From an uncultured Prevotella sp. (GTDB taxonomy: Bacteria > Bacteroidota > Bacteroidia > Bacteroidales > Bacteroidaceae): a stretch of DNA of 64,000 bases. Shown here piece by piece: positions 45,232 to 53,660 of this stretch (positions within the stretch are counted from its first letter, which is position 1; each line of letters begins with the position of its first letter). The DNA lies in NCBI GenBank assembly GCA_934202525.1, contig CAKPYB010000001.1, forward strand, positions 110,762 through 174,761, given 5' to 3'. A program made the position numbers and the translations under genes. The notes below the pieces were generated by a model. That model was not told the origin of the DNA and made no database searches. It saw only the letters and a list, made by a program, of their open reading frames with translations.

Positions 45232-46920
45232 ATGGAGATTTTAAAAAATCTATTTTATGGCTTCCCAGACCTTTGGGGAGGCGGAGTAGCCCACTCTGTG
45301 ATGATTCTTTCGCTGGTCATCGCCTTGGGTTTGTGTTTAGGTAAGCTCAGAGTAAAAGGTGTTTCCCTGGGCTTGGCTTGGATTCTGTTCATCGGTCTTA
45401 TCTTTGGACATTTCTCTCTCAACCTTGACGAGCATCTGCTCCACTTTCTCAAGGAATTTGGCTTGATCCTCTTTGTCTACTCTATCGGTCTGGAGGTAGG
45501 TCCGGGCTTCTTCGCTTCGTTCAAGAACGGCGGCAAGAGTCTCAACCTGCTCAGCATGATTGTTGTGGCCCTGAGTATCATTACTACCTTGGTCATCTTC
45601 TCATTTTCGGGAACATCCATCACCTCCATGGCAGGTATCCTTTCGGGTGCCGTAACCAACACTCCTGGATTGGGTGCAGCCCAGCAGGCATTCAGCGACC
45701 TGCGCCACATCGACGCCCCATCCATCGCAGCCGGCTATGCTATCGCCTATCCTATGGGTGTACTCGGCGTCATCCTCAGCTTCATTATATTAAGGTTCGC
45801 GCTACGCGTAGACAAGCAGAAGGAAGAGGATGAAGCTAAGCGAGGCAAGGGACATCTTGAAGCGATGACCCTGAACACCTTCGCCGTAAAGGTTTCTAAC
45901 CAGATGGTTTTCAAAGATACCGTCAAGCAGATTCGCTATCTGCTGAAGCGCGACTTCATGGTTTCAAAGATTATCCGTCATAACGGCGAACGCCAGGACG
46001 AGGTGGTTAACGGACAGACCGTGATAGAAGAGGGCGACATTTTGCAGATTGTGGCTCATCCTACCGTAGAAGAACCTATCATCGCCCTGCTCGGCGAGAA
46101 GGTTGACGTAAAGGACGAGGAATTCAGTAGCGAACTCATCAACCGCCGAATTCTGATTACCAAACCGGGTATCAACGGCAAGAGCATCAGCCAGTTGCAG
46201 ATTAGAAGCAACCTTGGCGCCAACATTACCCGCGTAAACAGAAATGGTGTAGACCTCATCGCAACCCCAGACCTGAAACTCCAGTTGGGCGACCGCGTAA
46301 CCGTAGTGGGCAAGGAACTCGCCATCGCTCATACCGAGAAGGTGCTGGGTAACCAGATGAAGCGTCTGAACTACCCTAACCTCATCCCAATCTTCCTGGG
46401 CATCATGCTGGGTTGTATCGTAGCCAACATTCCGTTCTTCATCCCAGGCATCAACGAGAATCTGCGTCTCGGACTTACCGGCGGCCCATTGGTAGTAGCC
46501 ATTCTGATAGGTTATTTCGGACCGAAATACAACCTCGTTACCTACAATACCATTTCAGCCAACCTGATGCTTCGCGAAATCGGCATCTGCATCTTCCTGG
46601 CTTGCGTGGGTCTCGGTACAGGCGAACAGTTTATCCAGACCGTAGCATCAGAAAGCGGACTGACCTGGATTCTCTACGGCATCGCCATCACCATGATACC
46701 AATCATTCTGGGCGGCATCATCGGCAAGCTCGTGTTCCACATCAATTATTATACATTACTCGGCGTATTGGCAGGTGCCAACACCAACCCTTCTGCCCTG
46801 GCTTACGTACGTGAGCAGACTTCGGCAGATGCGCCAACAGTAGGCTATGCGAATGTATATCCGTTCGCCATGTTCCTCAGAATTGTAACCATTCAGATTA
46901 TTATTTTTGTATTCGGATAA
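45232..46920 (+). CDS. YidE/YbjL-type aspartate:alanine antiporter-family transporter
   Basis: This 562-residue inner-membrane protein has two duplicated membrane halves, with GLILFVYSIGLEVGPGFFASFKNGG and LSGAVTNTPGLGAAQQA in the first and GICIFLACVGLGTGEQFI and AGANTNPSALAYV in the second. Two RCK_C (TrkA-C) domains (about 215-380) separate them. The family includes the aspartate:alanine exchanger AspT. The real substrate is not known. The ThrE-type exporter gene starts 6 bp downstream, which suggests a shared amino-acid or dicarboxylate export role. Confidence 0.9.
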   Translation: MEILKNLFYGFPDLWGGGVAHSVMILSLVIALGLCLGKLRVKGVSLGLAWILFIGLIFGHFSLNLDEHLLHFLKEFGLILFVYSIGLEVGPGFFASFKNGGKSLNLLSMIVVALSIITTLVIFSFSGTSITSMAGILSGAVTNTPGLGAAQQAFSDLRHIDAPSIAAGYAIAYPMGVLGVILSFIILRFALRVDKQKEEDEAKRGKGHLEAMTLNTFAVKVSNQMVFKDTVKQIRYLLKRDFMVSKIIRHNGERQDEVVNGQTVIEEGDILQIVAHPTVEEPIIALLGEKVDVKDEEFSSELINRRILITKPGINGKSISQLQIRSNLGANITRVNRNGVDLIATPDLKLQLGDRVTVVGKELAIAHTEKVLGNQMKRLNYPNLIPIFLGIMLGCIVANIPFFIPGINENLRLGLTGGPLVVAILIGYFGPKYNLVTYNTISANLMLREIGICIFLACVGLGTGEQFIQTVASESGLTWILYGIAITMIPIILGGIIGKLVFHINYYTLLGVLAGANTNPSALAYVREQTSADAPTVGYANVYPFAMFLRIVTIQIIIFVFG

Positions 46921-46926
46921 ACATAT

Positions 46927-48378
46927 ATGACAGAAAAAGAATTGAAAACCTGCGCTTGCATAGAGGATAACTGCAACTGCAAGGAAATAGCAGAATCAGA
47001 ACTCAGAAGAAAACTCGACTTATTATTACGTACCGGTAGCATTCTCATGGAGAGTGCTGCCGACACATCCCGCATCATGCGAACCATGAAGCGTGCAGCA
47101 GCTTTCCTCGGTCTCGACGAGCGATACATGCACCTTTACATCAACTGGAACGTGCTGATGGTAAACTATAGCGACGAGGAGCATTCCTTCTCCAAGTTCC
47201 AGAGATGCGAGAAGCACGGTATCAACCTCACCTCTATTTCCCAGGTAAGTAAGCTCACCTGGAAGGCCATCAAGGATAACTATTCGCTCGAACAGTATGA
47301 GCAGGCTCTGAACGACATCAAGGCCACCCCACGCAGTTTCACTCCTTGGCAGGTAGCCATCGGCGGCGGTTTTGCCTGCGGCGGATTCTGCATCCAGTTC
47401 GGTTGCGACTGGCCAGCCTTCTTCTTCTGTTCGCTTGCAGCCATTCTGGGTTTCCGCCTGAGAATGTTCTTGCCAACCAAGGGCTGCAACAACTATGTAG
47501 CCATCGGAATTTCGGCTTTCGTAGCCACTCTGATAGCCTGGTTGACCTCATTCCTTTCGCTCAACCCATCTATTGCCGAAGCGCTTCCAGCCTTCATGCA
47601 TTCAGATACCCCTTGGCATCCGCTGATGGCGTGTGCCCTCTTCATCGTGCCGGGAGTTCCACTCATCAACTTTGTAAGCGATATGCTCGACGGATATATT
47701 GAGGTGGGAATGGTTCGTGCCCTGAACACCCTGCTGATGCTCTTCGCGATGGCGTTCGGTATCGCCTTCGCCATCCAGATTTGCCACATCGACAACTTCG
47801 TGAAGGATCTTACGATGACTCCTCATCACGAATACTGGGAGTTTGCCATCGCAGCTGCCGTATCGGCCATGGGCTTCTCTACCATCTTCAGCATACCTCG
47901 CCGTCTGTTGCCGGTTGTAGCTGTGGGCGGTATCATCGCCGTATGCTTCCGCAATTTCGTCAACCTAGGTCCATCTAACGGCAACATCGGTCTCGACATG
48001 GGTCTGAGCATCGGTTCGCTTGCCGGTTCTGCGCTCATCAGCATCATCGTGATCAAGGCGCGCCATTGGTTCCATACCCCTCACCAATGCATCACCATTC
48101 CTAGTGTTATCCCAATGGTACCGGGAGTTCTGATGTATCGCGCCCTGTTCGCCTTCATCGACATGCATGGCGTGGTAGGCGAAGTAACCGTAGGTATGAA
48201 CAACCTCATCAAGGCTTCGCTCGCCATCATCTGCATCGCTCTGGGTGTGGCTATTCCAAACGTATTCTTCCGCCGTTTCATCGCCGACAACCGCAAGCGC
48301 AAGCTGCTTGCCATGCTGGTAGAAAGAAAGAAGAAGAATGGCGAATTCGTAGATTTGCACGAAGTAGAAATCAAATAA
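46927..48378 (+). CDS. Threonine/serine exporter family protein (ThrE-like, fused halves)
   Basis: The 483-residue protein fuses the two ThrE domains: the N-terminal ThrE domain, with LLLRTGSILMESAADTSRIMRTMKRAAAFLGL near 33-64, followed by about five membrane helices, and the C-terminal domain (from near 290) with SIPRRLLPVVAVGGIIAVCFRNF and IPMVPGVLMYRALFAFI. ThrE exports threonine and serine by proton exchange. The first 25 residues are unusually Cys-rich (CACIEDNCNC), which is atypical and might bind metal. It forms an operon with the YidE-type antiporter gene. Confidence 0.88.
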   Translation: MTEKELKTCACIEDNCNCKEIAESELRRKLDLLLRTGSILMESAADTSRIMRTMKRAAAFLGLDERYMHLYINWNVLMVNYSDEEHSFSKFQRCEKHGINLTSISQVSKLTWKAIKDNYSLEQYEQALNDIKATPRSFTPWQVAIGGGFACGGFCIQFGCDWPAFFFCSLAAILGFRLRMFLPTKGCNNYVAIGISAFVATLIAWLTSFLSLNPSIAEALPAFMHSDTPWHPLMACALFIVPGVPLINFVSDMLDGYIEVGMVRALNTLLMLFAMAFGIAFAIQICHIDNFVKDLTMTPHHEYWEFAIAAAVSAMGFSTIFSIPRRLLPVVAVGGIIAVCFRNFVNLGPSNGNIGLDMGLSIGSLAGSALISIIVIKARHWFHTPHQCITIPSVIPMVPGVLMYRALFAFIDMHGVVGEVTVGMNNLIKASLAIICIALGVAIPNVFFRRFIADNRKRKLLAMLVERKKKNGEFVDLHEVEIK

Positions 48379-48491
48379 TCATCTGGTTGAAAATCAGTTT
48401 TTCATCGGATGAATTTCGGATAAAAAGAAGTAGAGATGCGATAAAACATCATTTTATTCTTCAAAAAAAGAGGATATTAAAATAAATGTTT

Positions 48492-48499
48492 TATCTTTG
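48492..48499 (+). promoter_or_regulatory. -7 box of the LysR gene
   Basis: TATCTTTG lies 57 bp before the LysR start codon. No -33 TTTG is apparent. Confidence 0.5.
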
Positions 48500-48510
48500 C
48501 ACCCAAATTT

Positions 48511-48540
48511 AGCTATCGGTTATTTCTATAGCCGATAGCT
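48511..48540. promoter_or_regulatory. Inverted repeat in the LysR leader
   Basis: AGCTATCGG (48511-48519) and CCGATAGCT (48532-48540) are perfect complements with a 12-base centre. It lies between the -7 box and the start codon, suiting autoregulation or a leader hairpin. Confidence 0.55.
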
Positions 48541-48556
48541 TCAATAAAGGAACAAT

Positions 48557-49468
48557 ATGGAAATACGACAACTGAAATATTTCTTGAAGGTAGCCGAGAC
48601 GCTCAACTTCTCAGAAGCTTCGCGCAAGTTATACATCACCCAGAGCACCCTCTCACAGCAGATTTCGCATCTGGAACAGGAGATAGGTCTGCCTCTCTTC
48701 GAGCGTAATTCTCATGAGGTTTACCTCACAGAGGCGGGCAAGGAATTGAGACCTTATGCCCAAAACGCGGTCAATTCTGCCGAAGCCTGTGTAGACCACA
48801 TGAACGATCTGAAGGAAATGCTTACAGGCGAACTGAACATCGGCGTAACGTTCTCCTTCAGCAACATCATGTCCGAGACGCTCATCGCCTTTCTCCACGC
48901 CTATCCTCATGTAAAGCTCAACATCCAATACCGCACCATGCAGGAACTGATGGACGGACTGAAGAAGCGCGAACTCGACCTCGTTCTGGCTTTCAAGCCT
49001 CTGAAGAACGAAAAGGCGGTAGACAGCCGAGCTATTTTCAGCAACCGTCTTGCCGCCATCGTGAACGTGAATCATCCGCTGGCGCGCCTTTCATCGGTCA
49101 AGCTTTCCGATCTGGAGCGTTACGACCTCATCCTTCCTTGCAAGGGTCTGCAGGCACGCAACGCCTTTGATCACATGGTAGAGGGCAAAGATTTGAACTA
49201 CAAGATTATGGTAGAGGTGAATAATGTAAACATCATCTTCGACCTTCTGAGCCGCAGCAATCTGGTGACCATTCTCTCCGAATCGACCACCATTCTGCAG
49301 AACGGCATGAAGGCGATTCCTATCGATGCTGCCGACAACGAAATGGATGGCTGCATCCACATTCTGAAAGATGCTTACATGAAAAACTCAGCCCAGGAGT
49401 TCATCCGCATGCTGAGCCAGTCAACATCCATCCTTGCCAATTTTGCCCTGAAGGATATCCTGAGATAA
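48557..49468 (+). CDS. LysR-family transcriptional regulator
   Basis: The 303-residue protein has a typical N-terminal LysR winged helix (MEIRQLKYFLKVAETLNFSEASRKLYITQSTLSQQISHLEQEIGLPLFER, 1-50) and a substrate-binding-like effector domain (about 90-295). It lies downstream of the antiporter and exporter genes and convergent with an EamA transporter gene. Its effector is unknown. An inverted repeat in its own leader suggests autoregulation. Confidence 0.92.
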   Translation: MEIRQLKYFLKVAETLNFSEASRKLYITQSTLSQQISHLEQEIGLPLFERNSHEVYLTEAGKELRPYAQNAVNSAEACVDHMNDLKEMLTGELNIGVTFSFSNIMSETLIAFLHAYPHVKLNIQYRTMQELMDGLKKRELDLVLAFKPLKNEKAVDSRAIFSNRLAAIVNVNHPLARLSSVKLSDLERYDLILPCKGLQARNAFDHMVEGKDLNYKIMVEVNNVNIIFDLLSRSNLVTILSESTTILQNGMKAIPIDAADNEMDGCIHILKDAYMKNSAQEFIRMLSQSTSILANFALKDILR

Positions 49469-49522
49469 TCATCTTAACGCCTGGCGGCTTGCGAGCCTAT
49501 TTGCTTGCGGCTAGAACAGATA

Positions 49523-49566
49523 AAAAAATCCTCGTTCGAGTTCTTTTTCGAGCGAGGATTTTTTCT
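49523..49566. terminator. Terminator between the LysR and EamA genes
   Basis: AAAATCCTCGTTCGAG (about 49525-49540) pairs with CTTTTTCGAGCGAGGATT, followed by a T-run. It serves the LysR gene and possibly the convergent EamA gene. Confidence 0.85.
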
Positions 49567-49567
49567 T

Positions 49568-49606
49568 CTTTTTACCCTTTTACCTTTTTACCCTTTTACC
49601 CTTTCT
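49568..49606. repeat. TTTTTACC-type simple repeat at the end of the EamA gene
   Basis: The motif TTTTTACC/CTTTTACC recurs about four times. The same motif, in the same T-rich form, fills the gaps at 16190-16220 and 19145-19180. Confidence 0.65.
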
Positions 49607-50477
49607 TTCTTGCGATGATAATCGTTACGCCAGCCAGGATAGCGAGGATGCCTATCGCCAGCTGCAGAGAGAAGCTCTCGCCGAAGACGCAGACGCCGAT
49701 GATTACCGCCGTTACAGGCTCCAGGGCTCCCATGATGGCGGCTGGCGTGCTGCCGATGAGATTGATGGAGATGGTCATGAAGAAGAGCGACAATACCGTT
49801 GGCAACAAAGCCAGCTGGGCAGCACAGAGCCATTGTTTAGGCGTTTGCAGCATCTGTATCGGCTCGCCCGCAATAAACGAATAGATGAGCATCGTGATGA
49901 GTCCGAACACCAGAATGTAGAAGGTGAACTTGATGTTCGGCATGCCCGGATTCTTCCATTGGTTGATGGAGATGATGTAAAGGGCATAGAGCAGGGATGA
50001 ACACATGACGAGGGCAAAACCCGCCGTGCTCAACTTATCGTTTCCATCGCCCTGATAGAGCAATCCTACTCCCGATACCGCCAGAAGAATGGCAAGCGAG
50101 GTAGACCACGTTACCTTCTCGTGGAAGAAGACCGTCATCAGGATGGCCGTCATAATAGGATAAACGAAGAGGATGGTGCTGGCAATACCTGCCGCCATAT
50201 AATGGAAACTGACATAAAGCGTGGCTGACGAGAGCGAAAACATGCAGCCCAGCACGCCAAGACGAATCAGATGTCCCCACTTCACCTTGAAACTCTCCTT
50301 GCGGAACAGCATCACCACGGCAAACATCAGTACCGCCAAGAGATAACGATAGATGAGTACAGAACTGGAATTAAATCCGTCGCCATAGAGTTCGAGCGTG
50401 CCCAAAGGATTGGTACCATAACATACTGCGGCAACAATACCCGCCGCAAAGCCTTTAACTTTATTACTGCTTGTCAT
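49596..50477 (-). CDS. EamA-family (DMT) transporter
   Basis: This 293-residue inner-membrane protein has ten hydrophobic helices in two EamA repeats (about 8-138 and 150-290), with VKGFAAGIVAAVCYGTNPLGTLELYGDGFNSSSVLIYRYLLAVL and EPVTAVIIGVCVFGESFSLQLAIGILAILAGV. Family members export amino acids, metabolites or nucleobases; the substrate is not assignable. It is convergent with the LysR gene and divergent from the aldose epimerase gene. Confidence 0.9.
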   Translation of the reverse strand: MTSSNKVKGFAAGIVAAVCYGTNPLGTLELYGDGFNSSSVLIYRYLLAVLMFAVVMLFRKESFKVKWGHLIRLGVLGCMFSLSSATLYVSFHYMAAGIASTILFVYPIMTAILMTVFFHEKVTWSTSLAILLAVSGVGLLYQGDGNDKLSTAGFALVMCSSLLYALYIISINQWKNPGMPNIKFTFYILVFGLITMLIYSFIAGEPIQMLQTPKQWLCAAQLALLPTVLSLFFMTISINLIGSTPAAIMGALEPVTAVIIGVCVFGESFSLQLAIGILAILAGVTIIIARKKG

Positions 50478-50533
50478 TAGATTAAATACTATTTTTTTTC
50501 TTATACTTCTTGTTATCTATCTATTTCGGGCTG

Positions 50534-50541
50534 CAAAGTTA
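50534..50541 (-). promoter_or_regulatory. -7 box of the EamA gene
   Basis: The minus strand reads TAACTTTG, 57 bp before the start codon. A possible TTTG lies 24 bp upstream. Confidence 0.45.
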
Positions 50542-50613
50542 CAGCAAATATTCGAGATAAGCTAACAAAATCGTATAAATATATTGTAATATCTGAGAAA
50601 AAACGCTCTTTTC

Positions 50614-50644
50614 TTGTGCTTTACGAAAATAAATTGTACCTTTG
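50614..50644 (+). promoter_or_regulatory. Promoter of the aldose epimerase-OPT operon
   Basis: TTG at 50614-50616 and TACCTTTG at 50637-50644 are 20 bp apart. Confidence 0.7.
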
Positions 50645-50707
50645 CAATATCTTTGAAAAAAGATAATCAGATGAAACATTAAAAACTAAACAAAAGAATT
50701 AATAACA

Positions 50708-51580
50708 ATGGAACAGATTAAGAATGATCAGCTCACACTTGAGATTTCATCTCTCGGAGCAGAACTTCAGAGCATCAAGGATGCTAATGGTAATGAATAT
50801 CTTTGGGATGGCGACGAGAAATACTGGAACCGCCACTCTCCTATCCTCTTCCCTATCGTATGCGGATTGTGGAAAGACACTTATCGCACAGAGGGCAAGG
50901 AGTATCAGCTTCCTCGCCATGGTTTCGCACGCGATACAGAGTTCAACCTCGTTGGCAAGACTGCCGACCGCCTCACCTTCGCGCTCATCGACAACGAAGA
51001 GACTCAGAAGAACTATCCTTACCACTTCAACCTTGCCATCTCTTACCGTCTGCAGGGCAACGAGATTCATGTCATCTGGCACGTAGAGAATACCGACGAA
51101 AAGGAAATCTTCTTCCAAATTGGCGGTCACCCAGCCTTCATGGTTCCTGGCTGCAAGAAGGGCGAAGAGATGAAAGCTACCCTGAAACTCGATAACGAGG
51201 CTCCTGTTCGTCTCTATGGTAACGTAGGCGGATGCATCGACCGTCAGGCTAAGGAAACCGTAGAAACCGACAAGGGTATCTGGGAAGTAAACGAGGAGAC
51301 TTTCGCAGAAGATGCTGTTATCTTCGACAAGAGTCAGGTTAAGCAGGTGAGCATTCTCAACGAGCAGGGCGAACCTCATGTAACCCTCGAATTCAAGACT
51401 CCAGCCGTAGGTATCTGGAACCCAACAGGCAAGCATGCTCCATTCATCTGCATCGAGCCATGGTATGGTTTGAGCGACTGGGCTGAATATGATGGCGAGT
51501 TTAAGGACAAGTATCTGATAAACCGTCTGCAGCCAGGTGCAAGTTTCATGAGTGAGTATATCATCAGAATTGAGAAATAA
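50708..51580 (+). CDS. Aldose 1-epimerase family protein
   Basis: This 290-residue protein belongs to the galactose mutarotase-like fold. Conserved parts include SSLGAELQSIKDANGNEYLWDGD, YRTEGKEYQLPRHGFARD and FFQIGGHPAFMVPG, with the Glu of a C-terminal FICIEPWYGLSDW segment as the likely general base. The acidic and His residues match aldose-1-epimerase-like enzymes (LACX/YeaD type) rather than GalM itself. Its stop codon overlaps the start of the OPT transporter gene by 1 bp, so the two are translationally coupled. Confidence 0.88.
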   Translation: MEQIKNDQLTLEISSLGAELQSIKDANGNEYLWDGDEKYWNRHSPILFPIVCGLWKDTYRTEGKEYQLPRHGFARDTEFNLVGKTADRLTFALIDNEETQKNYPYHFNLAISYRLQGNEIHVIWHVENTDEKEIFFQIGGHPAFMVPGCKKGEEMKATLKLDNEAPVRLYGNVGGCIDRQAKETVETDKGIWEVNEETFAEDAVIFDKSQVKQVSILNEQGEPHVTLEFKTPAVGIWNPTGKHAPFICIEPWYGLSDWAEYDGEFKDKYLINRLQPGASFMSEYIIRIEK

Positions 51581-53559
51581 TGGAAGAAAAAGACAATTTA
51601 CAACTCCCCGAGAACGCATTCCGCGAACTGAAAGACGGGGAGGAATATAAGCCGCTGATGTCGCCTGACAAGGTTTATCCTGAGGTGAACGGATGGTCGG
51701 TTACATGGGGAATCGTGATGGCAGTCATCTTCTCTGCCGCCGCAGCTTATCTGGGCTTGAAGGTGGGTCAGGTGTTCGAGGCAGCCATCCCTATCGCCAT
51801 CATCGCCGTGGGCGTAAGTACCGCTACCAAGCGTAGCAAGGCGCTGGGCGAGAATGTCATTATCCAGAGCATCGGAGCCTGTTCGGGTGCTGTGGTGGCA
51901 GGAGCCATCTTTACCCTGCCAGCCATCTACATCCTGCAGGCCAAATATCCGGAGATGACAACTTCGTTTATGAAAATTTTCATGGCTTCGGCCTTGGGAG
52001 GAGTCTTGGGAATCCTTTTTCTTATTCCTTTCCGCAAATACTTCGTAAGCGATATGCATGGTAAGTATCCGTTCCCTGAAGCTACGGCTACCACACAGGT
52101 ACTGGTAAGCGGAGCCAAGGGTGGCGACCAGGCTAAGCCGTTGCTCATAGCCGGACTGGTGGGTGGTCTTTACGACTTTATCGTAGCCAGCCTGGGATGG
52201 TGGAACGAGAATTTCACATCGCGTGTGGTAAGTCTGGGATGCGACCTGGCTGACAAGGCTAAACTCGTATTCAAGGTAAACACAGGTGCTGCCGTATTAG
52301 GTCTGGGTTACATCATCGGTCTGAAGTATGCCTTCTTCACCTGTCTGGGTTCGCTCGTAGTATGGTGGCTGATTGTTCCGGGCATGAGCGTTATCTTCCA
52401 TGATAGCGTGCTGAGCGCCTGGGATCCTAGCATCGTGAAGACCGTGGGTGCGATGAGTCCGGAGGAAATCTTCCGTGCCTACGCCCGCAGCATCGGTATC
52501 GGCGGTATCGCCATGGCAGGTATCATCGGCATCATCAAGAGCTGGGGCATCATCAAGAGTGCCGTAGGTCTGGCTACCAAGGAGCTGAAGGGCAAGAGCG
52601 ATGTGGATGAGAACGTGAAGCGCACCCAGCGCGATATCTCTTTCAAGATTATCGCCATCGGTTCGCTCGTTACCATCCTCGTAACCTTCCTCTTCTTCTG
52701 GTTTGGCGTGATGGAGGGCAACCTTCTCTTCGCCATTATCGCCATCCTGCTCGTAGCTGTCATCGCCTTCCTCTTTACTACCGTAGCGGCTAATGCCATC
52801 GCTATCGTGGGTTCAAACCCTGTTTCGGGAATGACCCTGATGACGCTCATCTTCGCCTCTGTGGTGATGGTGGCTGTAGGTCTGAAAGGTCCTGGCGGCA
52901 TGCTGGCTGCCCTGATTATGGGTGGTGTGGTTTGTACAGCCCTCTCGGTAGCAGGTTCGTTTATTACCGACCTGAAGATTGGTTACTGGCTGGGAACAAC
53001 TCCTAAGAAACAGGAGGGATGGAAATTCCTCGGTACCCTGGTGAGTGCGGCTACCGTGGGCGGCGTGATGATGCTGCTCAACGAGACTTACGGTTTCGCA
53101 TCGGGTTCGCTTGCAGCTCCTCAGGCTAATGCGATGGCTGCGGTTATCGACCCTTTGATGAATGGCGTGGGAGCTCCTTGGGTGCTCTATGGTATCGGAG
53201 CCGTAATAGCCATCGTGCTGACTTATTTCAAGATTCCAGCCCTGGCTTTCGCTCTGGGTATGTTCATTCCGCTGGAACTGAATGTTCCTCTGCTCGTGGG
53301 TGGCGCCATCAACTGGTATGTTACTTCACGCAGCAAGGATGCCAAGGTGAACAGCGAACGTGGTGAGAAGGGAACGCTCATCGCCAGCGGTTTCATCGCC
53401 GGTGGAGCCTTGATGGGTGTGGTTAGCGCCCTTCTGAAGTTTGGCGGCATCGAGGTAAGCATCGCCGACAGCTGGTGGGTTAATCCGATGTCTGAGGTTT
53501 GTTCGCTCCTGGCTTACATCTGCCTCATCGGCTTCTTCATCAGAGCCACAAAGAAATAA
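51580..53559 (+). CDS. OPT-family oligopeptide transporter
   Basis: The 659-residue inner-membrane protein has about 14-16 hydrophobic helices. OPT features include VPLYPEVNGWSVTWGIVMAVIFSAAAAYLGLKVGQVFEAAIPIAI-like sequence near 32-75, YPFPEATATTQVL near 160, and GSNPVSGMTLMTLI near 408. The prokaryotic OPT group is thought to move peptides or peptide-derived ligands into the cell. It is translated in overlap with the aldose epimerase gene. It precedes a hybrid histidine kinase gene in convergent orientation and secreted peptidase genes beyond. Confidence 0.92.
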   Translation: MEEKDNLQLPENAFRELKDGEEYKPLMSPDKVYPEVNGWSVTWGIVMAVIFSAAAAYLGLKVGQVFEAAIPIAIIAVGVSTATKRSKALGENVIIQSIGACSGAVVAGAIFTLPAIYILQAKYPEMTTSFMKIFMASALGGVLGILFLIPFRKYFVSDMHGKYPFPEATATTQVLVSGAKGGDQAKPLLIAGLVGGLYDFIVASLGWWNENFTSRVVSLGCDLADKAKLVFKVNTGAAVLGLGYIIGLKYAFFTCLGSLVVWWLIVPGMSVIFHDSVLSAWDPSIVKTVGAMSPEEIFRAYARSIGIGGIAMAGIIGIIKSWGIIKSAVGLATKELKGKSDVDENVKRTQRDISFKIIAIGSLVTILVTFLFFWFGVMEGNLLFAIIAILLVAVIAFLFTTVAANAIAIVGSNPVSGMTLMTLIFASVVMVAVGLKGPGGMLAALIMGGVVCTALSVAGSFITDLKIGYWLGTTPKKQEGWKFLGTLVSAATVGGVMMLLNETYGFASGSLAAPQANAMAAVIDPLMNGVGAPWVLYGIGAVIAIVLTYFKIPALAFALGMFIPLELNVPLLVGGAINWYVTSRSKDAKVNSERGEKGTLIASGFIAGGALMGVVSALLKFGGIEVSIADSWWVNPMSEVCSLLAYICLIGFFIRATKK

Positions 53560-53591
53560 AGAATAGGACTACTCCTATTTATAATAAAAGA

Positions 53592-53631
53592 CAATCGCCT
53601 GGATGCATCTGAGCACCCAGGCGATTTTTTA
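53592..53631. terminator. Terminator after the OPT transporter gene
   Basis: AATCGCCTGG (53593-53602) pairs with CCAGGCGATT (53617-53626), then a T-run. The hairpin also serves the convergent hybrid kinase gene. Confidence 0.9.
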
Positions 53632-53660
53632 TTCTATTCTATCCGAACAGTTCTTTTATC

